This document shows, piece by piece, positions 27,362 through 39,349 of a DNA stretch of 64,000 bases. Source of the DNA: Amycolatopsis australiensis (GTDB taxonomy: Bacteria; Actinomycetota; Actinomycetes; Mycobacteriales; Pseudonocardiaceae); assembly GCF_900119165.1 (NCBI RefSeq), contig NZ_FPJG01000006.1:248001-312000 (forward strand). Reading direction: 5' to 3'. The translations under genes and the position numbers were made by a program. Positions within the stretch are counted from its first letter, which is position 1. Each line of letters starts with the position of its first letter. A model generated the notes under the pieces. The model did not search any database and was not told the DNA's origin. It saw nothing but the letters and a program-made list of their open reading frames with translations.

Positions 27362-28478
27362 GCCCCACCCGCTGGAACTCCTTGAGGTCGGAGTAGCCCG
27401 TCTTCGCCATCGCGCGGCGAAGCGCCCCGAAGAGGTTCACGACGCCTTCCGCGTCGGACGACGGCCCGAACAGCAGGGTCTTGAGGTCCACGGCGTAGTC
27501 CGGCCCGGCCGCCACGCGCGAGCGCGGCAGCGACGGGTGCGCGGCCGCCGCCGTCCAGTAGAGGCCCTGGCCGGGCGCGTCCGACGCCGCGGCCAGCGGG
27601 GCGCCGAGCATGACGGCGTCCGCGCCGCACGCGATGGCCTTCGCGATGTCGCCCGACGTCGTCATGCCACCGTCCGCGAGCACGTGCACGTACCGGCCGC
27701 CGGTCTCGTCGAGGTAGTCGCGGCGGGCGGCCGCGGCGTCGATGATCGCCGTGGCCATCGGGACGCCGATGCCGAGGACGCGGTCGGTGCTGGTGACACC
27801 GGGCGTGTAGCCGTGGCCGACGATGACGCCCGCGGCGCCGGTCCGCATGAGGTGCATCGCCGTGCGGTAGTCGCTGACGCCGCCGGCGATCACCGGCACG
27901 TCGAGGCGGCCGATGAACTCCTTGAGGTTCAGCGGCTCGGCGTCGCGCTGCACGTGCTCGGCGGAGATGATCGTGCCCTGCACGACGAGGATCTCGACGC
28001 CGGCGGCGATGAGGTCCGGCGTCAGCTCGGCGGCGTGCTGCGGGCTCACGCGCGCGGCGACGGTGACGCCGGACTCGCGGATGGTCTTGATCGCCTCGGT
28101 CAGCAGGTCGAGCCGGATCGGCGCGGCGTGCAGCTCCTGCAGCACGCGGCCGACCGCGGTCGCGTCCTCGAGGTCCTCGGCCGCGCGGACCAGCTGGAAG
28201 ATGGCGTCCTCGACGTTGGCGTGCCGCGCCCAGAGACCTTCGGCGTTGAGCACGCCCAGCCCGCCCAGCTCACCGACGGCGACCGCGGTGCCGGGCGAGA
28301 CGGTCGCGTCCGTCGGGTGCGTGACGAGCGGTAGGTCGAAGCGGTACGCGTCGATCTGCCAAGCGGTGGACACCACCGACGACGACCGGGTCCGCCGCGA
28401 CGGCACGATCTCGACGTCGTCCAGGTCGTACGCCCGCCGCGCGGTGCGGCCCATCCCGATCTCGACCAGGTCCCGCAC
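27345..28478 (-). CDS. guaB3: GuaB3-type IMP dehydrogenase/GMP reductase family protein
   Basis: A 377-aa TIM-barrel protein lacking CBS domains. It matches the actinobacterial GuaB3 group by YDLDDVEIVPSRRTRSS at the start and VLGIGVPMATAIIDAAAARRDYLDETGGRYVHVLADGG further on. The IMPDH catalytic-Cys loop is replaced by GYTPGVTSTDRV, with no cysteine, so ordinary IMPDH catalysis is doubtful. It is conserved beside guaB and choD (Rv3410c). Its role in purine balance is suggested by context, not shown here. Confidence 0.93.
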   Translation of the reverse strand: MRDLVEIGMGRTARRAYDLDDVEIVPSRRTRSSSVVSTAWQIDAYRFDLPLVTHPTDATVSPGTAVAVGELGGLGVLNAEGLWARHANVEDAIFQLVRAAEDLEDATAVGRVLQELHAAPIRLDLLTEAIKTIRESGVTVAARVSPQHAAELTPDLIAAGVEILVVQGTIISAEHVQRDAEPLNLKEFIGRLDVPVIAGGVSDYRTAMHLMRTGAAGVIVGHGYTPGVTSTDRVLGIGVPMATAIIDAAAARRDYLDETGGRYVHVLADGGMTTSGDIAKAIACGADAVMLGAPLAAASDAPGQGLYWTAAAAHPSLPRSRVAAGPDYAVDLKTLLFGPSSDAEGVVNLFGALRRAMAKTGYSDLKEFQRVGLTVRR

Positions 28479-28571
28479 GTGAAGCCTCCTCCGACGACGA
28501 CAATCTGCCGTGCCCCATTGTCGCTAGGCCGCGTGGGTGACCCGCGCACGGGGGTTCCAACCGCCCGGAGC

Positions 28572-28660
28572 AAGCGCCCCAATGCGGCCTTGGTTGCGTC
28601 TTGCGCACCGAAGGCCGCCTTGGTTGCGTCTGACGCACCGAAGGCCACATTGGGGCGCTT
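28572..28660. repeat. 89-bp palindromic dispersed repeat, copy A
   Basis: The outer arms AAGCGCCCCAA and TTGGGGCGCTT are exact inverted repeats. Inside are two smaller imperfect hairpins built from GGCCTTGGTTGCGTC and GCGCACCGAAGGCC-type halves. The whole can fold as a three-armed cruciform. It lies between guaB3 and a membrane-protein gene and has the same length as copies at 57000 and 60534. Its first 18 bases read as the counterpart of the end of copy B. Confidence 0.9.
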
Positions 28661-28668
28661 TTGGACCC

Positions 28669-29196
28669 TCACAGCCGCACGAACACCGCCACCGGGGCCA
28701 GCACCGCGCCCAGCGCGAGGGCCAGCCAGGTCGCCACCGGCGGGTAGACGTTCAGCCGGACCGCACCGAAGTACACCGCGCCCAGCGCCAGCAGCGCCGC
28801 GACGATCAGCAGCACCGGACGCACCACTCCCGGGCGCAGGTCGACCACGCCGCCGCCGGCGTGGAGATAGGCGACCGCGCCGTCCGCCGTCGAGACGTCG
28901 AGCGCCACCGGCTGTCCCGGCGGCAGGTCGAGGCCGGCGCTGACCGCCGTGATGCGGTAGCGCCGGTTTCCCGCGTCGACCGCGATGGTGTGGCTCACCG
29001 CGTCGTCGTCCCCGCCGACCGGGAGCGCTCCCCGTTCGTGGGACACGACGTGCCCGTCGACGCGGTAAGTGGGCGCGTCCCGGCCGGCCAGCACCTGGCA
29101 CATCAGGCAGACGACTCCGCCGAGGCACAGCGAGACGAGTGCGACGGCCGTGAAGAACACCTTGCGCAGCACGCGCGCGAAGCGGCTGACCGTCAT
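28669..29196 (-). CDS. Membrane protein of unknown function (DUF3592-like layout)
   Basis: A 175-aa protein with an N-terminal membrane helix (VFFTAVALVSLCLGGVVCLMC), an extracytoplasmic beta-rich middle (YRVDGHVVSHERGALPVGG to GAVAYLHAGGG) and two C-terminal helices (PVLLIVAALLALGAVYFGA; WLALALGAVLAPVAVFV). This layout is that of DUF3592-type proteins. It ends beside the 89-bp repeat. Nothing nearby indicates its role. Confidence 0.72.
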   Translation of the reverse strand: MTVSRFARVLRKVFFTAVALVSLCLGGVVCLMCQVLAGRDAPTYRVDGHVVSHERGALPVGGDDDAVSHTIAVDAGNRRYRITAVSAGLDLPPGQPVALDVSTADGAVAYLHAGGGVVDLRPGVVRPVLLIVAALLALGAVYFGAVRLNVYPPVATWLALALGAVLAPVAVFVRL

Positions 29197-29270
29197 GTCC
29201 TTCAGTGCACACCACGGCGGCCACGCAAGGCGATAGACCGATTACCGTAAGCACGCTAGGTCACGGGAAC

Positions 29271-29729
29271 TCAGAAGGAGACCTTCTCCACGGAGTCCGA
29301 ACGCAGTACCGACTCCTGCCGGAACTGCTTCTTGTAGTCGGCTCGCAGCCCTTCGATCTCCCGTTCGGCGTCCCGGTCGGTGAACGGGTACAGCAGCACG
29401 ATCACGTGCGTGTGCTCCCGCACGATCGCTCCCGTCCCGCCGCGCCACTGGCCGGTCCCGTCGAGCCGGGTGAAGCCGTCCGGGAACGCCGGGGTGATCT
29501 CGCGCTCGGCGAACGCGGCGAACTCCGGGTCGGTCACCTCGGTGCCGTCCGGCTTGCCCGTGCCGAAGAACAGCTCGGTGCGTTTCCAGAGCTCGCCCGG
29601 TGACTGCACGGCCGGCGTGGCCGGCGAAGGCGTCGAAGCGGCCGATGCGGCGACACCGCCGCCGAGTCCGAGCACGGCCGCGGCGGCGGCGGCCACCACT
29701 GTCCGTCGGGAGATCGCCATCCTGGTCAT
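29271..29729 (-). CDS. Tat-exported DUF3574 protein
   Basis: A protein of about 152 aa. The N-terminus (MAISRRTVVAAAAAAVLGLGGGVAASA) has a twin-arginine type signal. The mature part fits DUF3574: LWKRTELFFGTGKPDG, FPDGFTRLDGTGQWRGG and HTHVIVLLYPFTDRDAEREIE. The start is uncertain between 29729 (MTRMAIS) and 29720 (MAIS). The family is secreted and of unknown function. It stands alone 52 bp downstream of guaB. Confidence 0.8.
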   Translation of the reverse strand: MTRMAISRRTVVAAAAAAVLGLGGGVAASAASTPSPATPAVQSPGELWKRTELFFGTGKPDGTEVTDPEFAAFAEREITPAFPDGFTRLDGTGQWRGGTGAIVREHTHVIVLLYPFTDRDAEREIEGLRADYKKQFRQESVLRSDSVEKVSF

Positions 29730-29781
29730 GGGCCGAGTGTCGCGGCCCATGACCAGGGCGCGAAACGACCGGAAGGGCGGA

Positions 29782-32845
<3,064 letters not shown>

Positions 32846-33418
32846 TCAGATCACCTCCTCCGCGGCCAGGACCTTTCTCAGCCGCGCGAGGGCGCGGTGC
32901 TGGGCGACGCGGACGGCGCCGGGGGTCGACCCCACGGCGTCCGCGGTCTCCTCCGCCGACAGGCCGACGACCACGCGCAACACCACGATCTCCCGCTGCT
33001 TGTCCGGCAGCACCTGCAACAACTGGGACATCCGCTCGTTCAGCTCACCTTGCAGCGCCCGCTGCTCGGGGCCCACCCCGCCCTCGATCTCGTCGGGGAT
33101 CTCGGCCACCGGCTCGGCCCGGTTGCGCGCCGCCGCGCGATGCGCGTCGGCCACCTTGTGCTGGGCGATGCCGTAGACGAACGCCAGGAACGGGCGGCCT
33201 TGGTCACGGTACGAAGGCAATGCCGTTAGCACCGCGAGACACACCTCCTGCGCAACGTCGTCCGCCGAAGCGAACGATCGCTCCTGCCTGCCAACCCGGG
33301 CGCGGCAATACCGCACTACCAGTGGACGGATAGCCGCCAGCAGCCGCTCCACTGCCTGGGGATCTCCCTCGACAGCAGCGGCGACTGGCTCATCCAGTCC
33401 ATCCCCCACATTGGCCAT
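32846..33418 (-). CDS. sigD: ECF RNA polymerase sigma factor SigD
   Basis: A 190-aa sigma-70 family factor. Region 2 has YCRARVGRQERSFASADDVAQEVCLAVLTALPSYRDQGRPFLAFVYGIAQHKVADAHR. Region 4 has LPDKQREIVVLRVVVGLSAEETADAVGSTPGAVRVAQHRALARLRKVL. The start is either the ATG at 33418 (MANVGDG) or one three codons earlier at 33427. It is cotranscribed with its anti-sigma gene and next to guaB, as in mycobacteria and Streptomyces. A GTAAC-17-CGAT motif at the start could be an autoregulatory promoter, but this is speculative. Confidence 0.94.
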   Translation of the reverse strand: MANVGDGLDEPVAAAVEGDPQAVERLLAAIRPLVVRYCRARVGRQERSFASADDVAQEVCLAVLTALPSYRDQGRPFLAFVYGIAQHKVADAHRAAARNRAEPVAEIPDEIEGGVGPEQRALQGELNERMSQLLQVLPDKQREIVVLRVVVGLSAEETADAVGSTPGAVRVAQHRALARLRKVLAAEEVI

Positions 33419-33427
33419 CGCAGACAA

Positions 33428-33806
33428 CAGTCCCAGTGTTACGTGTAGGTGGGCAAAGAACCCGGCCCGTGGTCGCCTCCACCGCGCGCCGGAGACCGCT
33501 ACCGTACCTTCGGTCCGCTTCGGGGCGGCGCGCGCGGTGCTCCCGGGCGTGCCGCGGCCTCGGTAGCCGCGAAAACACGGATCGTGCTGCCGACCCGCGG
33601 TCGACGTCGCCGATTCAACGAGCGAAGGACGTCACGGGTACGAGATCCGTCGGAGGGACGGGTGCCCGGGCGGGCTTCCGGCCCGGGGGCTGCCCCGAAG
33701 GGCGCCGGAGTGTGATGGGGACCACAAGGGTACGGGCCAGGGCGGTGCGCCCTGGCCCGTCGTCACCTGTATACCGGCCGTGTCAGGAACGGGGAGCGAG
33801 GAGAGG
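33428..33806. other. Intergenic region between sigD and bldM
   Basis: These 379 bases hold no convincing gene. The sigD-proximal part should contain the sigD promoter. The part near 33690-33775 is GC-rich and contains the bldM terminator hairpin described separately. No other recognisable element was seen. Confidence 0.6.
33732..33760. terminator. Hairpin terminator downstream of bldM
   Basis: The sequence ACGGGCCAGGGC and its complement GCCCTGGCCCGT flank a short loop about 47 bp past the bldM stop codon (on the minus strand). It is a strong GC stem without a long U-tract, typical of high-GC actinobacterial terminators. Confidence 0.7.
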
Positions 33807-34403
33807 TCAGCTGACCAGGCCGCGACGGAAGCCGTGGGCCACGGCCTGCGCGCGGTCGCGCACGCCGAGCTTGCGGAACAGCCGCCGGGCGTGGGTCTTC
33901 ACCGTGTCCTCGGACAGGTAGAGCTCGCGGCCGATCTGGCCGTTGCTCTTGCCCTGGCTCATCCCGCGAAGCACCTGAAGCTCGCGCTCGGTCAGCTGGA
34001 CGCCCGGGTCGGACGGCTGACGGGGCGCGGGCACCGAGGTGCTCGCCAGGGTGTGGGCCAGCGCGGCGACCAGCTCCGGCCGGGACGCGTCCCAGCGGAG
34101 GTAGCCGCGCGCGCCGCCGGCGATCGCGGCGGCGATGCTGCCCGCGTCGTCCGGGGCGCCGAAGACGATGACGTTCGCCTGGGGGTTGGCCGAGACGAGC
34201 CGCCGGGTGGCTTCGACACCCGTCGGGACCGCGCGCTGCGTCCCGACCAGCACGACGTCGACGGGCTGACGGGAGTACCGGGCCAGCAGCTCGTCACCGT
34301 GCGCTACGCAGTCGATGCGACTGACCCCAGGGACCGCGGACATCACTCGGGTGAGCCCTTCACGGACACTGCGTCGGTCGTCGCAGATCAAGACCGTCGT
34401 CAC
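33807..34403 (-). CDS. bldM: BldM-like atypical response regulator
   Basis: A 198-aa LuxR-family regulator. The C-terminus (LTERELQVLRGMSQGKSNGQIGRELYLSEDTVKTHARRLFRKLGVRDRAQAVAHGFRRGLV) closely resembles Streptomyces BldM, a regulator of aerial growth and sporulation. The neighbours sigD and guaB also match the bldM locus. In the receiver the acidic pair CDDR is kept, but residue 54, the expected phospho-acceptor Asp, is Gly (VVLVGTQRAV), and the switch Lys region reads RWDAS. It must work without conventional phosphorylation. A strong ribosome site (AGGAAGGAAA) precedes the ATG. Confidence 0.9.
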   Translation of the reverse strand: MTTVLICDDRRSVREGLTRVMSAVPGVSRIDCVAHGDELLARYSRQPVDVVLVGTQRAVPTGVEATRRLVSANPQANVIVFGAPDDAGSIAAAIAGGARGYLRWDASRPELVAALAHTLASTSVPAPRQPSDPGVQLTERELQVLRGMSQGKSNGQIGRELYLSEDTVKTHARRLFRKLGVRDRAQAVAHGFRRGLVS

Positions 34404-34534
34404 GGGGTTTCCTTCCTGCAGCCGGGTGACATTCCTCTTCCCCTATCGGACGCTTTAGCCCGAACCTTGACACGATCCGGTGGCTTTTTTTGAAGTTTCT
34501 TAGCCCGGATGCCGGAACACCCCATTCCGACGGC

Positions 34535-35389
34535 TCAACCACCCGGGACGGGCACCCATGGTGATTCCCCCGCGACCCTCCTCCCGCAAGGATCTGCGCT
34601 TCGTAACACTGCGTGCAACACCTCTGCCACTCTGAATCGATACTCCTCGGCGTGTCCTGGGCGCAGGTCGGCCATGACGAGTGCGGCCGGCCACAAAAGT
34701 GAAAGGAGTTCGCATTCCTCGGCGGTCGCCATCGCATTTCCGACAAGACCGTCCGAAATCTTCCGGTGATCGGGAGCTCCGGCGGCCAGCAGCGCGACGG
34801 CCAGCACAATCCCGGATTTCGTGGCGTGCCGCCGGGCACCGCGCGCGACCGCCGTTTCGAAGGCGCGCTCGGCGTGCGGCACGGCGGCGGCCCCTTGACC
34901 TGCGGCGAGCTCGATCTCGGCGCCGACCCAGCCACCGCGGACGCAGGCCCGCCAGCCGGCGCGCTGCTCGGCGGCCCGGGCGGCCAGCCGCCGGGCGGCT
35001 CCCAGGCGCCCGAGGGCGAGGTTGTCGGCGGCGAGGCCGAGCAGCGCGTCGGCACGGGCCCCGGCGGCGTCGAGGCCGTCCGGGTCGGGCTCGGTCCCGA
35101 GAGTGACGGCGCGGGCGAGGGCCTCGCCATCGAGGGCGCGGGCTTCCCGGTGCCCGCCGAGCTGCCGCCGGTGCGCGGCGAGGGTGCTGGCCGCGAGGGA
35201 GGCGTGCAGCGGATCGCGCTCGCGCCGGAGCGGGCCGAGCAGGCTCGCGGCGGCGGCGTACCGGCCCTGAGCGCCGAGGACGACGGCGGCGAGCAGCCGT
35301 TCCCGCGAAGTACGGGCGCGGCGCGTGACGACGGGATCGGGCAGCGGATCGCCCCCGAACGCGGCGGCCCTCAGGGCGGGTTCGTGCAC
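34535..35389 (-). CDS. Rv3415c-like helical repeat protein
   Basis: A 284-aa alanine-rich protein made of TPR-like helices (LGAQGRYAAAASLLGPLRRERDPLHASLAASTLAAHRRQLGGH and following). No catalytic motif is visible. Location between the sigD and whiB3/groEL1 genes matches Rv3415c in M. tuberculosis. Toward its 3' end, base composition drops noticeably below that of its neighbours. The function is unknown; a protein-interaction role is inferred from the repeat fold. Confidence 0.82.
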   Translation of the reverse strand: MHEPALRAAAFGGDPLPDPVVTRRARTSRERLLAAVVLGAQGRYAAAASLLGPLRRERDPLHASLAASTLAAHRRQLGGHREARALDGEALARAVTLGTEPDPDGLDAAGARADALLGLAADNLALGRLGAARRLAARAAEQRAGWRACVRGGWVGAEIELAAGQGAAAVPHAERAFETAVARGARRHATKSGIVLAVALLAAGAPDHRKISDGLVGNAMATAEECELLSLLWPAALVMADLRPGHAEEYRFRVAEVLHAVLRSADPCGRRVAGESPWVPVPGG

Positions 35390-35445
35390 CCGTCCTTTCT
35401 AGCGGGTCCCACCGACAGAAACCGGATGGAACCGCGCACCCGCGC

Positions 35446-36453
35446 CTACCGGCGTGCGCCGGCCAGCACGTGCTCGATGCGGTCCGCCGCTCCCGGCAGG
35501 TCCGTCAGCAGCTCCACCTTGTCCGGCAGCGTCGCCGGGTCCCAGCCGGGGCCGCAGGCGAACAACCGGCTCCGCTGCCTGCCGCGGGACACCCGCGCGA
35601 ACAGCCGCGTGTCCGCCACCGCTCGCCGGTGCGCCCACAGCACCACCGCCGCCGGGGCGCTGCGGCGGACCGCCACCGCCAGCACCTCCGCCGGCAGCGG
35701 GACGCCGAACAGCTGGACGCCGATCCGGCGTCCGGCCAGTGCCGCCGCCAGCGCGTACATCGGCATCGTGTCGCGCTCCTCCGGGACGCAGCCCAGCAGC
35801 ACCGGGCGGGTGTTGCGGGGCTCGTCGAGCACCGGGGTCGCCCGCACCAGCGCCGCGAACACGCACTCCGCCAGCAGGTACTCGACTTCCGCGCCCGCGC
35901 TCGCGCCCCGCCAGCGCGCCCCCAGTGCCGACAGCACCGGCTCGATCACGCCCGTCCACGCCGGGAGGACGCCCAGCTCCGCGATCGTGTCGGCGAGCAT
36001 GCGCTGGACCGCGCCGACGTCCATCGCCAGCGCCGCCGTGCTCAGCCGGCGCGCCAGGCGGGACCGGACTTCGAGACCGTCGTCGGCGACCGGGTCGCCC
36101 GGCGGCTCTCCCGGCTCTTCGGGCTGCGGCGGCCCGGAACGCGGCATCTGCTCAAGGGCGTAGCGCGCGGCCTCCGCCGTCGACGCCCCGCTCAGCAACG
36201 CCCGCTGCATCAGTTCCAGCCTGCCGATGTCGGAGCTGCCGTAACGGCGGTGACGGCCGTCGGTGTGCCGGCTGGGGCCCAGCCCGTAGCGGCGGTCCCA
36301 GGTTCGGAGGGTGGACGGGGCGACCCCGAGCCGGCGGGCGACGGAGGCCACCGGCAGGGTGGGTTCTTCGGTGCCCGACCCAGCTCCCACGAGCCTCAAT
36401 ATCCAGGCACCCACCGGAGTCGGCAACCGGAGGCGAAACCGCTGCTCACACAT
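35446..36453 (-). CDS. MerR-family regulator with degenerate B12-binding-like domain
   Basis: A 335-aa regulator. A MerR winged helix (VASVARRLGVAPSTLRTWDRRYGLGPSRHTDGRHRRYGSSDIGRL) covers about residues 33-80. After a Pro/Glu linker come a four-helix segment (LGARWRGASAGAEVEYLLAECV) and a Rossmann-like domain (VLLGCVPEERDTMPMYALAAAL). This is the layout of CarH/LitR cobalamin photosensors. However, the two key His positions are Tyr (EVEY) and Asp (EERD), so cobalamin binding is unlikely in the usual mode. The start at 36453 is tentative. It is divergent from whiB3, which it might regulate. Confidence 0.88.
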   Translation of the reverse strand: MCEQRFRLRLPTPVGAWILRLVGAGSGTEEPTLPVASVARRLGVAPSTLRTWDRRYGLGPSRHTDGRHRRYGSSDIGRLELMQRALLSGASTAEAARYALEQMPRSGPPQPEEPGEPPGDPVADDGLEVRSRLARRLSTAALAMDVGAVQRMLADTIAELGVLPAWTGVIEPVLSALGARWRGASAGAEVEYLLAECVFAALVRATPVLDEPRNTRPVLLGCVPEERDTMPMYALAAALAGRRIGVQLFGVPLPAEVLAVAVRRSAPAAVVLWAHRRAVADTRLFARVSRGRQRSRLFACGPGWDPATLPDKVELLTDLPGAADRIEHVLAGARR

Positions 36454-36599
36454 CCGGGGGATGCCTAACGGCTGAATCGAGCCGGATCGCTTGAACAACT
36501 ATTGGCGCGCTTCTAACGTTACCGCCGTTGCACCGAATGGAGTATCGGCACCACAGCAGAGCAGCTAGCGGCATCGACCGAATGACGGAGGCGGTCAGG

Positions 36600-36902
36600 A
36601 TGGCAGACACGCGCAGGCTCCCGGGTCCCAACGCCGACATGTGGGACTGGCAGCTCGAGGGGTCGTGCCGGGGAATGGACAGCGCGTCCTTCTTTCACCC
36701 GGACGGCGAGCGCGGCCCGGCGCGGGCACGGCGGGAGGCCAGAGCCAAGGCCGTCTGCCTGAGCTGTCCCGTCTTGGAGATGTGCCGCAGCCACGCGCTC
36801 GCCGTGCACGAGCCGTACGGCATCTGGGGCGGGCTCTCGGAGTCCGAACGCGAGCACATCATCAAGTCCGACAAGCGCGCGCTCAGCATGTCCGGCGGCT
36901 GA
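36600..36902 (+). CDS. whiB3: WhiB-family redox regulator, WhiB3/WhiD type
   Basis: A 100-aa iron-sulphur protein. The four cluster ligands are Cys23, Cys53, Cys56 and Cys62 (GSCRG, AVCLSCPVLEMC). The turn GIWGGLSESER and a basic tail follow. The ATG at 36600 is preceded by GGAGG; an upstream ATG at 36582 is less likely. WhiB3 (Rv3416c) and Streptomyces WhiD occupy the same position beside groEL1, and control redox homeostasis or sporulation through contact with the principal sigma factor. Here the same role is inferred by orthology and context. Confidence 0.94.
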   Translation: MADTRRLPGPNADMWDWQLEGSCRGMDSASFFHPDGERGPARARREARAKAVCLSCPVLEMCRSHALAVHEPYGIWGGLSESEREHIIKSDKRALSMSGG

Positions 36903-36917
36903 GCGCGCCACAGACAT

Positions 36918-36951
36918 CGGAGGGCGGCACCGGGTGGGGTGCCGCCCTCCG
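36918..36951. terminator. whiB3 terminator hairpin
   Basis: A perfect 14-bp stem (CGGAGGGCGGCACC with GGTGCCGCCCTCCG) begins 16 bp after the whiB3 stop codon. It shares its GGCGGCACC core with a second hairpin 22 bp further on. Confidence 0.85.
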
Positions 36952-36973
36952 TGCTTTCCGGGCCGGACGGGAA

Positions 36974-37006
36974 CGGGGCGGCACCTCCGCCAGAGGTGCC
37001 GCCCCG
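36974..37006. terminator. groEL1 terminator hairpin
   Basis: A perfect 14-bp stem (CGGGGCGGCACCTC with GAGGTGCCGCCCCG) around a 5-base loop ends 15 bp from the groEL1 stop codon. It faces the whiB3 terminator and shares its core. Confidence 0.85.
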
Positions 37007-37021
37007 TTTCGTGGAACTGCG

Positions 37022-38647
<1,626 letters not shown>

Positions 38648-38676
38648 TTACCTTTCGGTGGGTCTGAAACGCAAGA

Positions 38677-38713
38677 ACGCCCCGTCCCCCGGCTTGTGCG
38701 GGGCCCGGGGCGT
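38677..38713 (-). terminator. Hairpin between groES and groEL1
   Basis: ACGCCCCG and CGGGGCGT pair across a GC-rich loop that can form a second stem (CCCC with GGGG). In the groES-groEL1 transcript this could act as a partial terminator or a processing site that lowers groEL1 relative to groES. Function inferred from structure only. Confidence 0.5.
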
Positions 38714-38733
38714 CATTGCGCTGCGAGCGGACG

Positions 38734-39027
38734 TCAGTTGATGACGGCCAGCACGTCGCGGGCGGACAGGATGAGGTAGTCCTCACCGTTGTACTTGACC
38801 TCGGTGCCGCCGTACTTCGAGTAGATGACGACGTCGCCGACGTTCACGTCCAGCGGGACGCGGTTGCCCTTGTCGTCGATCCGGCCCGGGCCCACGGCCA
38901 GAACCTTGCCCTCCTGGGGCTTCTCCTTGGCGGTGTCGGGGATGACGAGGCCGGAAGCGGTCGTCTCCTCGGCCTCGCTCGTCTGGACAACGATCTTGTC
39001 CTCGAGCGGCTTGATGTTCACGCTCAC
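38734..39027 (-). CDS. groES: Co-chaperonin GroES
   Basis: A 97-aa co-chaperonin. The conserved parts are [40 protein letters not shown] (start and mobile loop) and [28 protein letters not shown] (end). The GTG at 39027 is chosen because GGAGG lies about eight bases upstream; a GTG five codons earlier would leave no ribosome site. A CIRCE operator lies about 100 bp upstream, so HrcA repression is likely. It corresponds to Rv3418c. Confidence 0.96.
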   Translation of the reverse strand: MSVNIKPLEDKIVVQTSEAEETTASGLVIPDTAKEKPQEGKVLAVGPGRIDDKGNRVPLDVNVGDVVIYSKYGGTEVKYNGEDYLILSARDVLAVIN

Positions 39028-39125
39028 CGGGTTGACCTCCACGGTCGTCGAAAGCGTCGGCAGGATGACTTACGGCTCCTACCACCCCCGCCGTCGCGGG
39101 TGCCGGGGCGTGTCGGGCCGTGCGA

Positions 39126-39152
39126 TTAGCACTCTAGCCACGTGAGTGCCAG
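39126..39152. promoter_or_regulatory. CIRCE operator for HrcA
   Basis: The sequence TTAGCACTC, nine bases, GAGTGCCAG matches the CIRCE consensus TTAGCACTC-N9-GAGTGCTAA at 16 of 18 positions. It sits upstream of groES in the expected place, so groES-groEL1 should be repressed by HrcA and induced by heat. Confidence 0.9.
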
Positions 39153-39349
39153 TCGTGCAAGGAGGGCCCCCACGGCCGTGTGAAACACCCGCGCAGGGTT
39201 CCTGACCGGCCATGACGCCCACGGTGGCCCGGCCTCCCGCGCCCGGCGGCGGTCAGCACCGGAGACGAGGAGCGGGAGAACAAGCCCTTACCCCAAGCGT
39301 GAGTTTCGGGTTAGGTTCTCACCACCTGGCACCTGAACCCTGGGGGTTT

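Noticed and set aside
28270..28650. Short frames reading through the 89-bp repeats (also near 56953-57312 and 60342-60665)
   Set aside because: They encode repetitive VRQTHPRRP-type peptides only because of the repeat; all three copies lie between genes and conserve DNA pairing, not protein.
33436..33921. Plus-strand gene between sigD and bldM
   Set aside because: Composition and codon pattern do not look coding, and the frame runs into the antisense of bldM.
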